Part shown: positions 50,732 through 62,900 of the stretch, in pieces | Layout: every line of letters starts with the position of its first letter | Position numbering within the stretch: the stretch's first letter is position 1 | Source of the DNA: Neckera pumila | Lineage: Eukaryota > Streptophyta > Bryopsida > Hypnales > Neckeraceae | Assembly: GCA_963969595.1 (NCBI GenBank) | Contig: OZ018409.1 | Coordinates: forward strand, 46,079,282-46,143,281 | Reading direction: 5' to 3' | DNA: 64,000 bases | Translations under genes and position numbers: made by a program | The notes under the pieces: model-generated | The model's input: only the letters and a program-made list of their open reading frames with translations | Databases searched by the model: none | What the model was told of the DNA's origin: nothing

Positions 50732-50961
50732 TTAACCCTTGAATGTCGAGGCGGACGTTCTGCGTCCGATGAATGACAAGAAAATCTCCTGTGTAGGACA
50801 GAAATGCAACTATTCATCCTCCAAATTTTGTTGTGAAAAGGAAGGTCCTTTACAATAGTTTGACTTCCAATGAGTACTTTTTCATTTTTTTAAGCCAACT
50901 GTTCCCACGGTTTTGCAAAAGGGTGATTTCCACGGCCACCGGCCCGGCATTCAAGGGTTAA
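50732..50961. mobile_element. Short TTAA-bounded element (230 bp)
   Basis: The left end TTAACCCTTGAATG and right end CATTCAAGGGTTAA are perfect mirrors. TTAA stands at both edges with no further duplication outside. It follows the rules of the CCCCTAAAG family but its termini differ. It lies 236-465 bp beyond the stop codon of the carbonic anhydrase gene. Confidence 0.8.
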
Positions 50962-51196
50962 ACAGCTTTTGAGAGGTTCGTTAATATTTTCCAAGCCAGA
51001 AAAATGAAAATCAATTTGAAAAACTTCTCGACACTCTCGTCCTTCTGGATGTCTTGAAGCTTCAGAGTTTGCGTGAAGATGAATTGAAAAAGGAATCCAA
51101 AGAATCAATGAATCAAAGTGCTGAAATCTAATCTCGGAATCTATAGATTACCAAGTAATTCTAACTCATGATGGATTTTGCTGCTCTTTTTAGCAT
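50962..51196. other. 3' flank of the carbonic anhydrase gene
   Basis: Likely 3' UTR of the minus-strand carbonic anhydrase gene, between its stop at 51197 and the short TTAA element. No other feature was recognised. Confidence 0.45.
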
Positions 51197-53601
51197 TTAT
51201 GGTCCTTCAAAGATTTCTCGATCCCCAAGCGGTTGAATTGGTCTCTGCATCAAAGATCACAAAGAGCAAAGAGTTAGCTACAGAAGGCAAAGACCATTGA
51301 CCCATGATACAGTGAAGAATGTATTTGCCAATGACTGTAAGGTGGAATGGACTTGATAAAAAGCAACGTACCGCGTTGAAGCCCAACGTCTGCTCATCAC
51401 CCACAAATTTCAGAAACTCCAAGACTTCGGATGTTGATACTCTCAAAGGCTTTTCTGTAAAGCACAAAACATAACAGAAGCTCATCAGTCTCACCAGATT
51501 CTTTGTGCTCAACGACGCCGTATACAAAAGAGGGATCACAGTAAGAAAAAATTGACACTAAGTCGATTTGTCGTGGAAGAGATGACAAAACCAAAGGAGG
51601 GTAAAAGTTAGTGCCCACCTAGAAGAAACCAATCAACGGATTCAGTGCACGGAGGTGTAGTGAAAGAGCCCAAATAATGAATGTAATGTCTATCATCCTG
51701 CATCCAAACACGCAATAATTTAGCTTCCACTAGATAAATTAGGAATGGCGAGGCTTCATTCCACTTCCCAAGTCATGTCAAAAGCATTACCCTTATGGAA
51801 TGATTTTGCGTAATGTAATACTGAAAGAAGGAATTTTTTAAGACATGCGAATTAATGCGTATAAACTTCTTGAAACATCAAAGATTGTGTTCGGCCTGAA
51901 TGGCTTGAACCTCAAGATACTTCAAGGACAAAATCAGGGAAAGGAGATAATTGAAAGAAAACGGATCACCTTGGTCGCTTTAGGAGGGAGAAGGTCGTTA
52001 GCAGAGACCTGCACATTTGACAGAGTTCTGCAGGACACCAACTAAACTCTTGATCAGTGTCTGCCTCTGTATTTATGAACGTTTTTGCCAAAGACAGAAG
52101 ATACAACCATGCAATCAGCCCACCACACCCAACTCCTGAATGCAGCTTGTAACCAGCTAACAATATGCAACTCAAGGATCCTTCAAGACTCATCATGACA
52201 CAACTTACTCCCCAAAGCATGTCAGAAGAGAACTTACAAAGTATTTCCATGTTCCAGGGGTGAGTACCGAAGAGCTGCTGCAAGAGCGCCATTTGAGTAT
52301 GCATCAGGTGTGGCATCCAGCATAACCCTGCAACCAAAGCCACGTTACCACATGAGTAAGGCACTCAACAAAATCCTCCACACGATAGCGTTCTATTCGT
52401 TGAATACCAGGCAAAAACACAAATACTGCCATTGTCATGTCTCCAATATTGAAAAACAGAAGTTGCTGAACATGCCTTCTTACCCAACGACAGCATAAGC
52501 CTTGGTGACTGCATCCTCTGCACAGCAAACAAGCATGGCAAATCAGTGTACAAACATATTCAGATGCTCTATAAAAACTGACGAGTTCACAAGCAATTCA
52601 TCCCCTGCTGTAACCAATTGAGGTTAAGAACGAATACAACGCACACAAGATTCCAAAGCACATACGGTGTACTAAGTGAGCTTCCATAGGAAAGCGGAGT
52701 CCATCAAATGCATGCTCTGAAGGAGTGTGGAAATGAAACTGCACCAAATTCAGCACCCTTCCTTTCACCCGCAGCTTGTTCACTCCTTCTGGAAAGTTGA
52801 CCTGGCGATCCTCACAAACAAACAGTAATGAATGGAAGACATCATCTTTGGCTGGGGTTTAACGAAACCTAATCCAAGACACATTTCGTCCGATACACCA
52901 AAGACGTGGAACTGCCTCCAAGAATAATAGTTGTGGTCTGTGGAGTGGCATGTGCTCTGAGCTCACATTCAAGTACTTCTAGACCGCATAGAAATAATAC
53001 ACGTCAAATGTGTGGCAGCTGTCAGGCCGTCGCTAGAGCTGCTCAACTCTAAAATGTTGATCAATAAAATATTTAGAAACAATGAAATGACCAATAAATG
53101 CCTCAATTCCTCCTCATAATATTCAAAACAGACCCAAAATCCACTTAAATGGTCATTACAGAGATATTTGATCCAGTTTTATTCATTCTGAGCCAGAATC
53201 GACAACCATTCGATGGCCCGATGCAACAAACTAATTTACACATTTCGCTAGCTGCAAGTCATTGAACAAACCACCAGCCAGGTTGCGTGTTTTAGGGTTC
53301 AGGCTCCCCCCACCTGCATGGTGCCGTGTCCCGGGTTTTTGAATGTCGGGATGCACAACTTGTAGTCAAACTGCAACTCTCCCAAAGCTTCCCCATGCAG
53401 CGCCTTGTTGATTCGCACATCAATGGGGGATTGCCGTGCCCCGATGGCGCATGTCCCGCCCCATTTGGTATCTCCATCATAGCTCCAGTCTGGAGCCCCA
53501 GCCATGGCTGCTGCATTACAACAGGAGCAAACCCCACCTCCCACACCCAGAATTGCTATGGAATTCCACACGGCTTCTCGCCGACTCATCTTCGGTGCCA
53601 T
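51197..53601 (-). CDS. Alpha-type carbonic anhydrase
   Basis: Eight in-phase exons give 271 residues: 53314-53601, 52666-52801, 52484-52517, 52238-52327, 51970-52027, 51619-51697, 51372-51454, 51197-51244. The enzyme interconverts CO2 and bicarbonate. Visible active-site residues are the zinc ligands H119 and H121 (QFHFHTPSEH) and H138 (EAHLVH), the gate residue E125, the threonine motif SFTTPPC and a proton-shuttle-like His at 92 (NPGHGTMQV). Two cysteines (GTCAIG and PPC) are placed to form the conserved disulphide. Near the start, MSRREAVWNSIAILGVGG followed by AAAMA resembles a twin-arginine or Sec targeting peptide, so the enzyme should be lumenal or secreted. An in-frame upstream region may add a chloroplast transit peptide starting at 54045, after removal of an intron ending at CTTTCTCCACAG (near 53820). 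No defect is seen. Confidence 0.93.
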
Positions 53602-54045
53602 GGCTTGACTAAACAGCAGCAGCAGCCCTGAGCTGGGATTTTCCCGGACATCGAGAGCCCCCCCTTCTGTATCAGCAACCCCAAAATCATTGTTGACGGT
53701 ACTACGGGACTCTTCTTCGCCAGCGCTGTTTCTGACCCGGCAGCCCTGATTTCTTCCACGCTGCTCCCCAACCGATCGAATGTTGGCAAGCTTCGGGAAT
53801 CCTCGGACCCATCTCTCGCTGTGGAGAAAGAAGAAGCCCACAGCAATGAATGATGGTTTTAGGCCGGATGAGGAATGGAAAACGCACGCACGCACGCACG
53901 CCAGAAGGTCACGACGGACTGTTTGCAAACCCTGAGAATTTCTTCGGCCAGGAAAACTTGCATTGGCGGGGCCTTGCGGACATGATGGAGACGAGAAAGC
54001 TTTGGACAAAACGAAAGGAAGAGGAGAGGCATGCATGCCTGGCAT
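53602..54045 (-). other. Possible 5' exon and transit peptide of the carbonic anhydrase
   Basis: The frame of the carbonic anhydrase stays open to an ATG at 54045. The first residues (MPGMHASPLPFVLSKAFSSP) are Ser/Ala/Pro-rich and lack early acidic residues, like a chloroplast transit peptide. A GTGCGTGCG... tract near 53898 could act as donor and CTTTCTCCACAG near 53820 as acceptor, in compatible phase. Alternatively translation starts at 53601 and this stretch is 5' UTR. Confidence 0.45.
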
Positions 54046-56295
54046 GAGGGCGGTCCGAAAGGGCAGCCCCCCAGCTGGAGCTCATCGCCAGAGTCATGGT
54101 CGAGGTGGGTTCAGGAAGTGGAAGACAACTGGGAGCCCCAATCGGACTTGACGTAACGTACGCCGGGACTGACAGCCCGCAAGTCCCCAACAGCAGCAGC
54201 AGCAGCAACATGCATTCAATGAATCAGCTGAACCCACCCCTCACGAAGCTCAAGCTCAAGCTCAAGCTCGCTCAGCTCCTCAGTTTGCTGCAACTAGAGA
54301 TTCAGACTTCAGAGAATTCAGGGTAGAATTCAGTCAGTCCTCTCACCAAGTCTCCAGCAGCGACGAAAGGACGCGAAGTTACAAAAAAAGCTTCAGTCAG
54401 TCAAGCTGGGAAAGCAGCAGCAGTTCAGTTGGGGCGCATCCACTTGCAGGGGTCGACCAGTGGGCAACACTGGAAATGGATTTGGCGATTCTTCTGGACA
54501 CTGATAGAGTTAGTCGTCAAGTCATCCTGTGTTTGGAGCCGGGTGTCCGAGGAAGGTTTAACCCTTAAAGGACGGACCCATGACCACGGTTTTCAAGCCT
54601 CACTGCCTATCACTCAGTTTTCTATCACTTTGCAACTAGATATGAATGAAAGTTTTCACATTTATTTCTCAGAGAAGTAACTACATGTCTTCTATACTTT
54701 GTAAATTTTTAAGATTTTTTTGTGAATTTTTTTTTTTTTGAGAATTTAAAAAAAAAAAAGTGAAGAAAAATCATATCAAATAGAAAATTTCACTTATGTG
54801 TGCATCTTACGGTAATAAACATCATAGTGGAAACTCAATTTCCGTTGTCGGGTTGAGAAGAGCACGCTTTGGGAATATACAGGGTATTTGGTTGCAACTG
54901 GGATAAGTTAGCCAAGGACTTCAAACAACCTTCGTGTCTCCTGATCTTCAGTCTTCAATCTTCAAACTTCGATCTTCAAACTCCTCTCCGTTGGCCTATC
55001 ATGTGTTGGCTCTAAACGGGTCAAGGTTCGGTCAGGTAATAATAAGAAACCTCGAGCCTTAGAGGGATAATCGGGACAGCATAACACAAAATGCCGTTCG
55101 GATGATGGGCTCTTAAACTTCAAACCCACGGTGACCAACAATCATACCTCACTGGTGGGAACAGCATATAAGATCGACCATGTGGGTGATCAATCCTACT
55201 TCGTCGCCACAAACACAAAATGGGGCTACTCTTGGATTCCCACAGAGCTCGCAATAAGTTTACAATACAGAAAGGAAAAACAACTAGCCTCCAAAACCGG
55301 CTGGGAATAACAAATAAACAAATCGGGTCACAAATCACAACACAGAAGGGTCTTCAAGTCTTCATTTCTTCATTTCTCCTTGTCTTGTATTCTTGAAGTG
55401 TTCAAAAAAAAAAAAGGAAACCGAAAACTAACTTCAAAATACCTCTGAATTTCAAATTAATATTACAGATGCCTCACAACTCCAAATGTTAAGTATCTTA
55501 GCTTTTAGAAAAACTAACAAAATATACTGACGCTCCTCCAAAATTCAACTCATTCTAAGCTACTGTCCAGACACTATAGACAGAACGAGTCTTGGCCTTC
55601 ATTCTCTAAAGGTAGCAGACTTCTTTACTTTCGAATCTTCAAATCTCTCTCAAAAATACTTCAATTATGAAGTATAATAAGTTTTTGAAAAGCTAATTAC
55701 ATAATCTTCAACTTCAGAAAATCTCATACAAATTCAAACTACTGCCCATTCGTTGTAGGCCTCGAAAGTCTCGGTTTCTCTTAGTTGGGTTACTGCAAAC
55801 TTTCTACCTTCAAACTATTACAACTCCCTCAATAATCTTTTAAATCAAGCTTGCAAACTCATTTTGAAAAGCTAATTTCACAAGGAATAAACTCACAAAT
55901 TTTCATTTCAAAAACTTTTATACATATAGAAATATCTCTCCTCGAAATTCGATTCTCTCCCAAAAAAAAACTACACACACATACCTTTCCACATACACTC
56001 AACATACACAAGACATCTCTTTATCTTTCTTTTTCCTCTTTCTAAGGTGAGAGTGGAATACATCAACCCATACTCTTATCCCTAAAGTCCATCCAAAAGA
56101 TAAGTATATTCTCTTGCCCTCTTCACATTACCATATATTTGCATTCCCTAGCCATTTTATTTAATCAGAAGGCCAATATTTTAACCATCTCCAATCTGAA
56201 CCTAATAAAATAAAACTAAGGGATTACTAAAGATCTATTAAAAGCCTGTATATGTCGTAAAGTCGTATTAAAGGTTCTAAAATAAATCTCCAATC
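54046..56295. other. Upstream region of the carbonic anhydrase gene and spacer
   Basis: The GC-rich first part is the probable promoter. It contains a short AAGCTC hexamer repeat near 54247-54270. A TTAACCCTTAAAGGAC motif at 54558 looks like one end of a TTAA element without a visible partner. The rest is AT-rich and no gene was seen. Confidence 0.4.
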
Positions 56296-56426
56296 GCCAA
56301 GCCGTGGGCTTGGTTGGCTGGAGAAGCGATGGTCAAAGGTCGCCAGTTGGTCCGGGCCCAAAATCCATTGATTCGGGTTCGAATCCTGATGGCTCGTTGA
56401 TTGACTTGGGCGGCCCACGGCTTGGC
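56296..56426. repeat. Inverted-repeat-bounded tRNA-like element
   Basis: Perfect 14-bp inverted ends, GCCAAGCCGTGGGC (56296-56309) and GCCCACGGCTTGGC (56413-56426), enclose 103 bp. Inside is a perfect RNA polymerase III B-box, GGTTCGAATCC, near 56378, with a loose A-box-like TGGCTGGAGAAGCG near 56315. No full tRNA cloverleaf can be drawn. A tRNA-derived SINE fragment or a hairpin-forming element is possible. Confidence 0.45.
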
Positions 56427-59400
56427 ACGCTAATGAGGCAGGGAAGTTGTACCAGCCAACCTGCTACCTATCATCTTGAGCTGTGCATGTGACAAGAACA
56501 GTGAGCGCCTATAAGGTACAAACTGCCCTTAATAACCGTGGTTCTCATTATAACCAAACCACTTTTATTAAATATTGTATATAGAGTTAATAAAAATTAA
56601 ATCTAATATTTACATGATGGAAGAATTTCCATCAGGACATCGTATCATTCTATAATTAGAAAATAAGAGACATTGAAAATGCATCTAAAGTTCAAACTGC
56701 AACAAAATATTCAATATTAGGAATTTTTTCAAAATTCAAATTGGAGTATAAACTAGAGTAGCCGGCTTTCATTTTGTTAGTTGGGTTCAAACTCAAAAAA
56801 AAAATTTGGAGAAATTTCAGATTTAGAGCAAAGAGCAACAACTTTCCAAAATACACTGAAATAGCATATTTTGTGATCCGTTTTTTTTACTAACTTTTCA
56901 TTCACTTGAAGACAAACACTGGGAAGACTACAAACTCAATTGAAGATTCTTCATAACCCACCAATGAAAGGTCAAAGAAAAGAAAGTGGATGAAAAATTG
57001 CTTCTAATCTCTATGTAGACCAAATACAATCATCCAAACGCCATGAAATGGCGCTGGTGTCGCTTCTGGATTAACTAAGAATAGTATAGAAGAAACACGG
57101 CACCAAACTTCATTAGACCTAAATTCTGGTGCTCCAGCAAGTTTGGTCCTTTGTTTTTCTTGAACTCCGGCTCCTTGTCCCATAATACGTATACTTTACG
57201 ATTAATTCTAATAGAACTGAACTTCTTTAGAAGGGATCACAGTTGTGAAATCCTCTTCTACCCTCCCTCCTTGTTCCGATTGATGAGGAATTAACTTCTA
57301 AGAACCCACTTTTTTGGGGGCTTTATAGTGCCAGAATGCCAAATTGCACTACCAAAATATAATTTGGCTAAAAAAAGATGGAAAATAGAGAAGTTTTTGC
57401 AAGAAAACTTCAAATTAAAGAATATATATCTTAGATGAAATCGCTAGATTGTAGATGAAAACTGAATTATGGATATGTGACGTGTGCCAATGTGATATTT
57501 TCTATCTATTATGTGGATGAATGTTGAAATTTGGAGCACCTTTCTAGTATTTTATAGCCACTTTGGCACTTTATAAAAAATGAAAAAAAAAACCCTACTC
57601 CGAACTCGTGGAACGTCAAGCTCATGTCCTCGGGCTACTGAGCCTCCTTTCATGTGTCAAAGATGATACATTATTATACAACCACGTGTCATACTAATGT
57701 ACAAACTTTCACTCATTTTTGGAATTTACAATCGTTGAGTAGTCTAGAAAGAATGATTCTTGTAGAGAACATTCAAATTAGAGTCAAAATAAGGGATGAG
57801 AAACCACATTTAGGGAGATCTTGACTGACAATGTCATTGACATATTTTTTAAAAAAACAAGAGCATTTGGCTTTGAAATATCACATCCTACTAAAAAGCT
57901 ATAGAATTATAAACAACTTCCATTTGACATAAAATCCAATCATGTGATTTTTTAATATAATCTCCATCTTTTGAAAGTCGACTAGAATCAAATTCCTTCT
58001 TATGATTACATCAATCATCTTCTTTCTTATAGAATTATATGTATACAAGAAAAACATAATCTATGCGTAATCGTATATTTTGAGAGTTTTGTAAATCCAA
58101 ATCATGATTTGATTGGTGCAAATTGTGCATTCAATCCTAGTAGCATTTGAACTTCATACTTACAACTGATTTTAAAATAGATTTGCTACTAAATGGTTTC
58201 TAACCATCTATATGAAGGTTTTTACTTTTTTTCCAACCAAAACTTAGCACTTAGTTACTGAAGGATTAAACATTTGGAAAATCTCTAGATAGCAATCTTG
58301 GACTAGGTAATGGCAATCAAGGATATCATTATCAAAATATAAACTATGAATTAGTACCAATGCCACCTCACAGATTAGTAGCTACTAACTTCCAAACTAT
58401 TTTTGATAATTAATTGCCATTTTAGGATATTTTGTCAACGCAAATGGCATTTTTAATTTAAAATTTCAATTTGATACTTTCAATATTAAAAATAAAATAT
58501 GTTTCCTAAAAATTCAAACTATAGGACCTTCAAGGAAATGTTATTATCCTACACTCAAATTTCAAGATGTTGATTCTAATTATGCAAAAAGATCATGACA
58601 ATTAAACATTCACAATTTTAAATTTAGTTCTCAATTTTGTACTTAGGGGTGACTTTGTACTATTGACTCTCATTGTTTATGTATTTTCTACATGAGATTG
58701 GGCTGTATACAATAAAAAAAGGGCTCCGGTCAAGAGTTTGAATCCTCCTGTTTGAGAATCAATAGAGTTAATCGTAAAGTAAACCCCAATTTGCAAAAGG
58801 GGTGCTAGAAGAAGGTTTAAATAAGAACAATACAAAAGAAACACAACACCAAACTCCATCACACCAAGTTTGGATGCTTCAAGGAGTTTCATCATGTGTT
58901 TGCTCGTGGTCCCTCCATTGCACACACTTTACGATTAACTCTAATGTCAACTCAAGATTTTGAAGGAGTATTTGAATAAAACAAGCAATCTTAAAATTAA
59001 CCCATCATGAATTCCAAGTGTAATATTCTGTTGAATAATATTATTAGATAAGCACGACCGATATAGAGTCTGAGTTTATAATTGAGATCATGAGACCGAA
59101 AAATTAATAGTTTCCCAAGTTCAGATTGGATATTGGACCCCATTACATCATGCTCAGAATTGCAACTTCACATTTGCAATAGAATGTTCGACTTACTCCC
59201 ATTCCAGATTTCCATAGAGTATTAAGAAAATGATAACATGACTAGATCTAGATTCTCAAATTAAGTTCAAACTCTCTTCGTGCAACAAGAAAATGATCAA
59301 AATCAACCAGCAGATATCTGGTCAAAATGGCTAATGAGATGATTTGCAAAAGAATAGGAAGTATCTGCACCATCTCCACAAAATGTCGCATTTGTGCATG

Positions 59401-59967
59401 ACAGAAAATTCTCCTCAATAGCGTCTGGATGAAGACCTGAAAAGCGTACGTCATCCCCGTTTCGTCAATCTGCCACAAGCAATGCTTGGTGCTTGACTCC
59501 AGAAATTTACATATTTTGGTAAGTTTGATTTGCAGTCATTGGAAATAAAAAAATGCACGCAGAGAAACCCGAATGATACTTCAAATTGGTAATCCATCTT
59601 AAATCAAACACTCTTAAGGAGAAACCCTTGCCCCACCGAGGTTCTCTATAAAATCTAGATGCATTAAAACCTCATCAGTCGTACAACATCCTTTTTGGTC
59701 GATTTTCTACAATACCTCTAAGGAGGGTGGGATTTTTACTAGTGTCTGCGTTAATATCCTACCCCTATTTAGAAAACCTAGTCCCAGTAAACATTGGCAA
59801 TCGCACCTTCATTTAAGACATTGTCTAAGATAAACCGTACTAATGGTAACAAGGCTAAATTTGAAAAACATCTCTAGGGATGAATTTTCTACTACTGTAG
59901 CGTCTCTACTAATTTCCGGAATTATAATGCATTTGTGTATGCAAAATTTTCAGAAAGAGAAAAAAGG
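56427..59967. other. AT-rich spacer with repeat fragments
   Basis: No gene was recognised. A relative of the hAT-like element lies at about 57309-57596. The stretches 57080-57240 and 58830-58980 are diverged copies of each other (both include AAGAAACAC, ACACCAAACT-like and ACTTTACGATTAA). An open frame at 59248-59478 on the minus strand is hydrophobic in its middle but unrecognised. Confidence 0.45.
57309..57596. mobile_element. Second copy of the hAT-like miniature element
   Basis: It is colinear with 25543-25830: TTTTGGGGGCTTTATAGTGCC at its left, GCCACTTTGGCAC followed by an A-run and ACCCT at its right. The outer termini are decayed and no target duplication is obvious, so it looks older than the first copy. 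Confidence 0.55.
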
Positions 59968-62900
59968 TCAAGCAAGTCGGTACTTGAATTTGAGTTTGTT
60001 GGCGCGCGAGCAGCAAATGGTGAAAACCAAGCCACAGCTGGCCATGGCCATGCCCAGAGTGGCCCAATATGGCACGCCCAACGCTGTATCAACAGTAGTC
60101 AGCACGTGAGAGCCCTGGTACGCCCTTATTTCAGCAGCCTTGAGTCCATAAAATTCCATTAAGTAAATGTAGACAGTCTCTTCATCCCAATCAGAGCCTT
60201 CGTTGAAGCTGTCCCGGCATGCCGGACATTCGTTTTCCGGTGGCCACAACTTCCTTGGCGACTGCCCGTTCAATTTGGCTTCCTCTCGAGCCACAAGCTC
60301 AGTCACCTGTTGTAAAATGGAAATATAATTTTCCGATTCAAAGTAAACTCCAATTCACCAAAGATTGTGCGATTTGCATACAAATAAAAAGCAATGAGTG
60401 TTCAAAGATTTACTTCATGGTAGGTAACCTAAAACCCACTCGAGGTATGTGTTACAATTAGATACCTTTACCGTAGCTCTATATCAAACACACTACAGTA
60501 TGTTACACGTTCGTGCAGAGTGGTGCTTGTTAACTGCAACTATTACTTTAATTACATTGCAATCATAAATTATGATCGATCCCTCTTTTAGACGAAGTTC
60601 GAAAAGAGTTCGATTTTAAAAGTAGAGCAGCCTGAGAAGCATAGAATTAGCAAAGGAGCACACCTTGTTATGGATCCTCCAAAGCCATAATACAACATCC
60701 TTTTTGGTCGATGTTGAGTCGGCTGAGTTTCTGGCAAACAGCCATGTCAGAAAGTTAAGCAACTGCTGACAGTGGATTAATAGTGGGTATCTGATTCACT
60801 GTGAGCATGAAATCTGTTAACAAAAAACATTCCAAAGCTGAAAACACACAACCATGCTCCATTTAGAAATGCAGAGAAGGATTTTACAAGCATTAAGATT
60901 ATTTCAACCTCTTGATGAATTAATCCTCGAAATTTGTTTGATTGGAATCTCTTTTCATTTTCAAACTTTTTCAATACATGTGTTGTCAAAGCACCTCTTT
61001 TATTCACCAATCCCTGTGATGTTTCATTGGCCACTTTGTCAGAATGGATATTCCATGCACAACTAAATTAATTAAGGTCTGATACCCACTAATGGGTCAA
61101 ATGGATCCTAGGAAACTTGAAACACGGGTACCATTGCACAGAAAACTTTAGGTTGCTTGCCTGGAGGTAATATTCCGAAATTGGTCACGACAGTGATCGC
61201 ATTTGTAAAAGTCGTCAACAAAAGCTTCTATTGCTGTTATGGCAAAGGTGCCTTCAAAGTCTTCTACTCGCACTGTTAATGTATGAAGTAGCATCCACAA
61301 CCCACAGCTGCCAAAAATCAAACACATTCAACATAAGCGGAGAAAAACAAGCACCTCGTAATAAGATCAGTCCCTAAATTCGAGTAAATTCCAAATCGAT
61401 TCACTTACTAATTTGCTTGGTTATTTGATACTATTAGTGAATATCATGTCCAATTCCAACGAGGGAGTCCATTCAACTTGGCTGGGATAGGTCATTTTTC
61501 CAACTAAGTTGAGTGGACTCTCTCGCTGGGAACAAGACACGCTTTCCACCAGTAAGATATGTAGTCTGCAGTACATTACATTGCACTCGTGATATCATGG
61601 CGGCTTGGGTGACAGATGTAGTGTAAGCACAAAGTTCACCTGTAACCACGACCTTCTCCATCGCAGGTTTCCTGAACACACCAAAGTAACATAAGAACTG
61701 CTGTCCATATCCGATTGTCTGACTGATAAGGTAATAACATCAGCAGGTCACTACTTCAATAATAGCATCAGGAGGAAAGGATATCTCAATTCTGAGCTAG
61801 AAAATAATAGAGAATAACATAAAATTTTGATGTTCTCTTTCTAAATGGATGTAGGAAAATAACAGTTTATGAGACAAACCCAGAAGCCACGAGGCAAATC
61901 TGGACCGCACAATTGTTGATCCCTTAGAATCTGAACAGGAGCCTGGCGAAGGGGCCACCATTCCGTTAAATTCTCCAACACTTTAGCACTTCCTTTCCGA
62001 CACCTAATAATGCACCAAATGATCATCACAAAGACCCCATTAGATTGACAAAGACTTAAATGGGTGTCAAATTCAGGTAAGTCTCATGTTAGGGTAGTTT
62101 TAGTGTGACCCAAATGTTGTAAACTTAATGTTAAAGTGATGTATTGTCCTCGGCCTGAGCTTGGTATTAGCTTATACTCCGTATTATTCTCGCACTATTC
62201 ACTTTGGGCATCAACTTGACATTGATTTAACAGTGTCTTCCTATTGATCAAATTGTTCTATTAGATCAACATTACTCCACCATTAATAACTTTCTGATTT
62301 TGATAGGGATAACTGAGATGATACACTATCACTAGTTAAATATACTGTTGCAAAGTAAAAAATCAAATAGCTTCAAGATAGAACCTGTGCCAGTAACTTC
62401 GCATTGAATTAGCATATGCAAGTTGTATTTGCGAAGTGATGAACACTATTTACCATCTACCCATCTACCAATAGATACAAGATTTGGATAACATAAACAC
62501 ATCAGAAGAGGACGACAAATTAGTGTAGGCAGCACCTCTCAGAGGGATGATGCCTCTCCAAGAGATGCAGAAACTGGATAAAAGAGGCCCGACTGGATGC
62601 CCGCATCATCTATGCAAGTCAAAAATGAGAGTCAAGGAAGTTCAAGGTCGGGAAAAAATGCCAGATTCGTGCTTTAGCCAACCGAAGCGCTATTTCAAAC
62701 ACATAAAACTAACAAGAAGAACTGACAAACAGCCCTAACGTTTGGTGCAAATAGAAGGAAAATAAACGCATGAAAAGAAGTTAAGACTTCTCTAACGAGA
62801 AGTTCGTGTCTTGCCTTCAAATCCATCATATATGAAAAAGCATACGCAGTTGCTTCCTCCACATCATGCAGCGTTGCAGGCAACTTTTCATCACAACAAG

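Noticed and set aside
51207..51539. A separate 110-residue protein on the minus strand
   Set aside because: It is the read-through of carbonic anhydrase exon 51372-51454 into its flanking introns.
52009..52064. Alternative carbonic anhydrase exon reading LQTLIKSLVGVLQNSVKC
   Set aside because: It looks protein-like, but its phase does not join the next conserved exon (GATGATAGA at 51697) and the frame stops soon after. The acceptor ending CCTGCAG, giving exon 51970-52027, restores phase and the expected N-DLLPP segment.
56310..56412. A tRNA gene
   Set aside because: Only the B-box is good. No 7-bp acceptor stem, anticodon arm or proper spacing to an A-box can be drawn.
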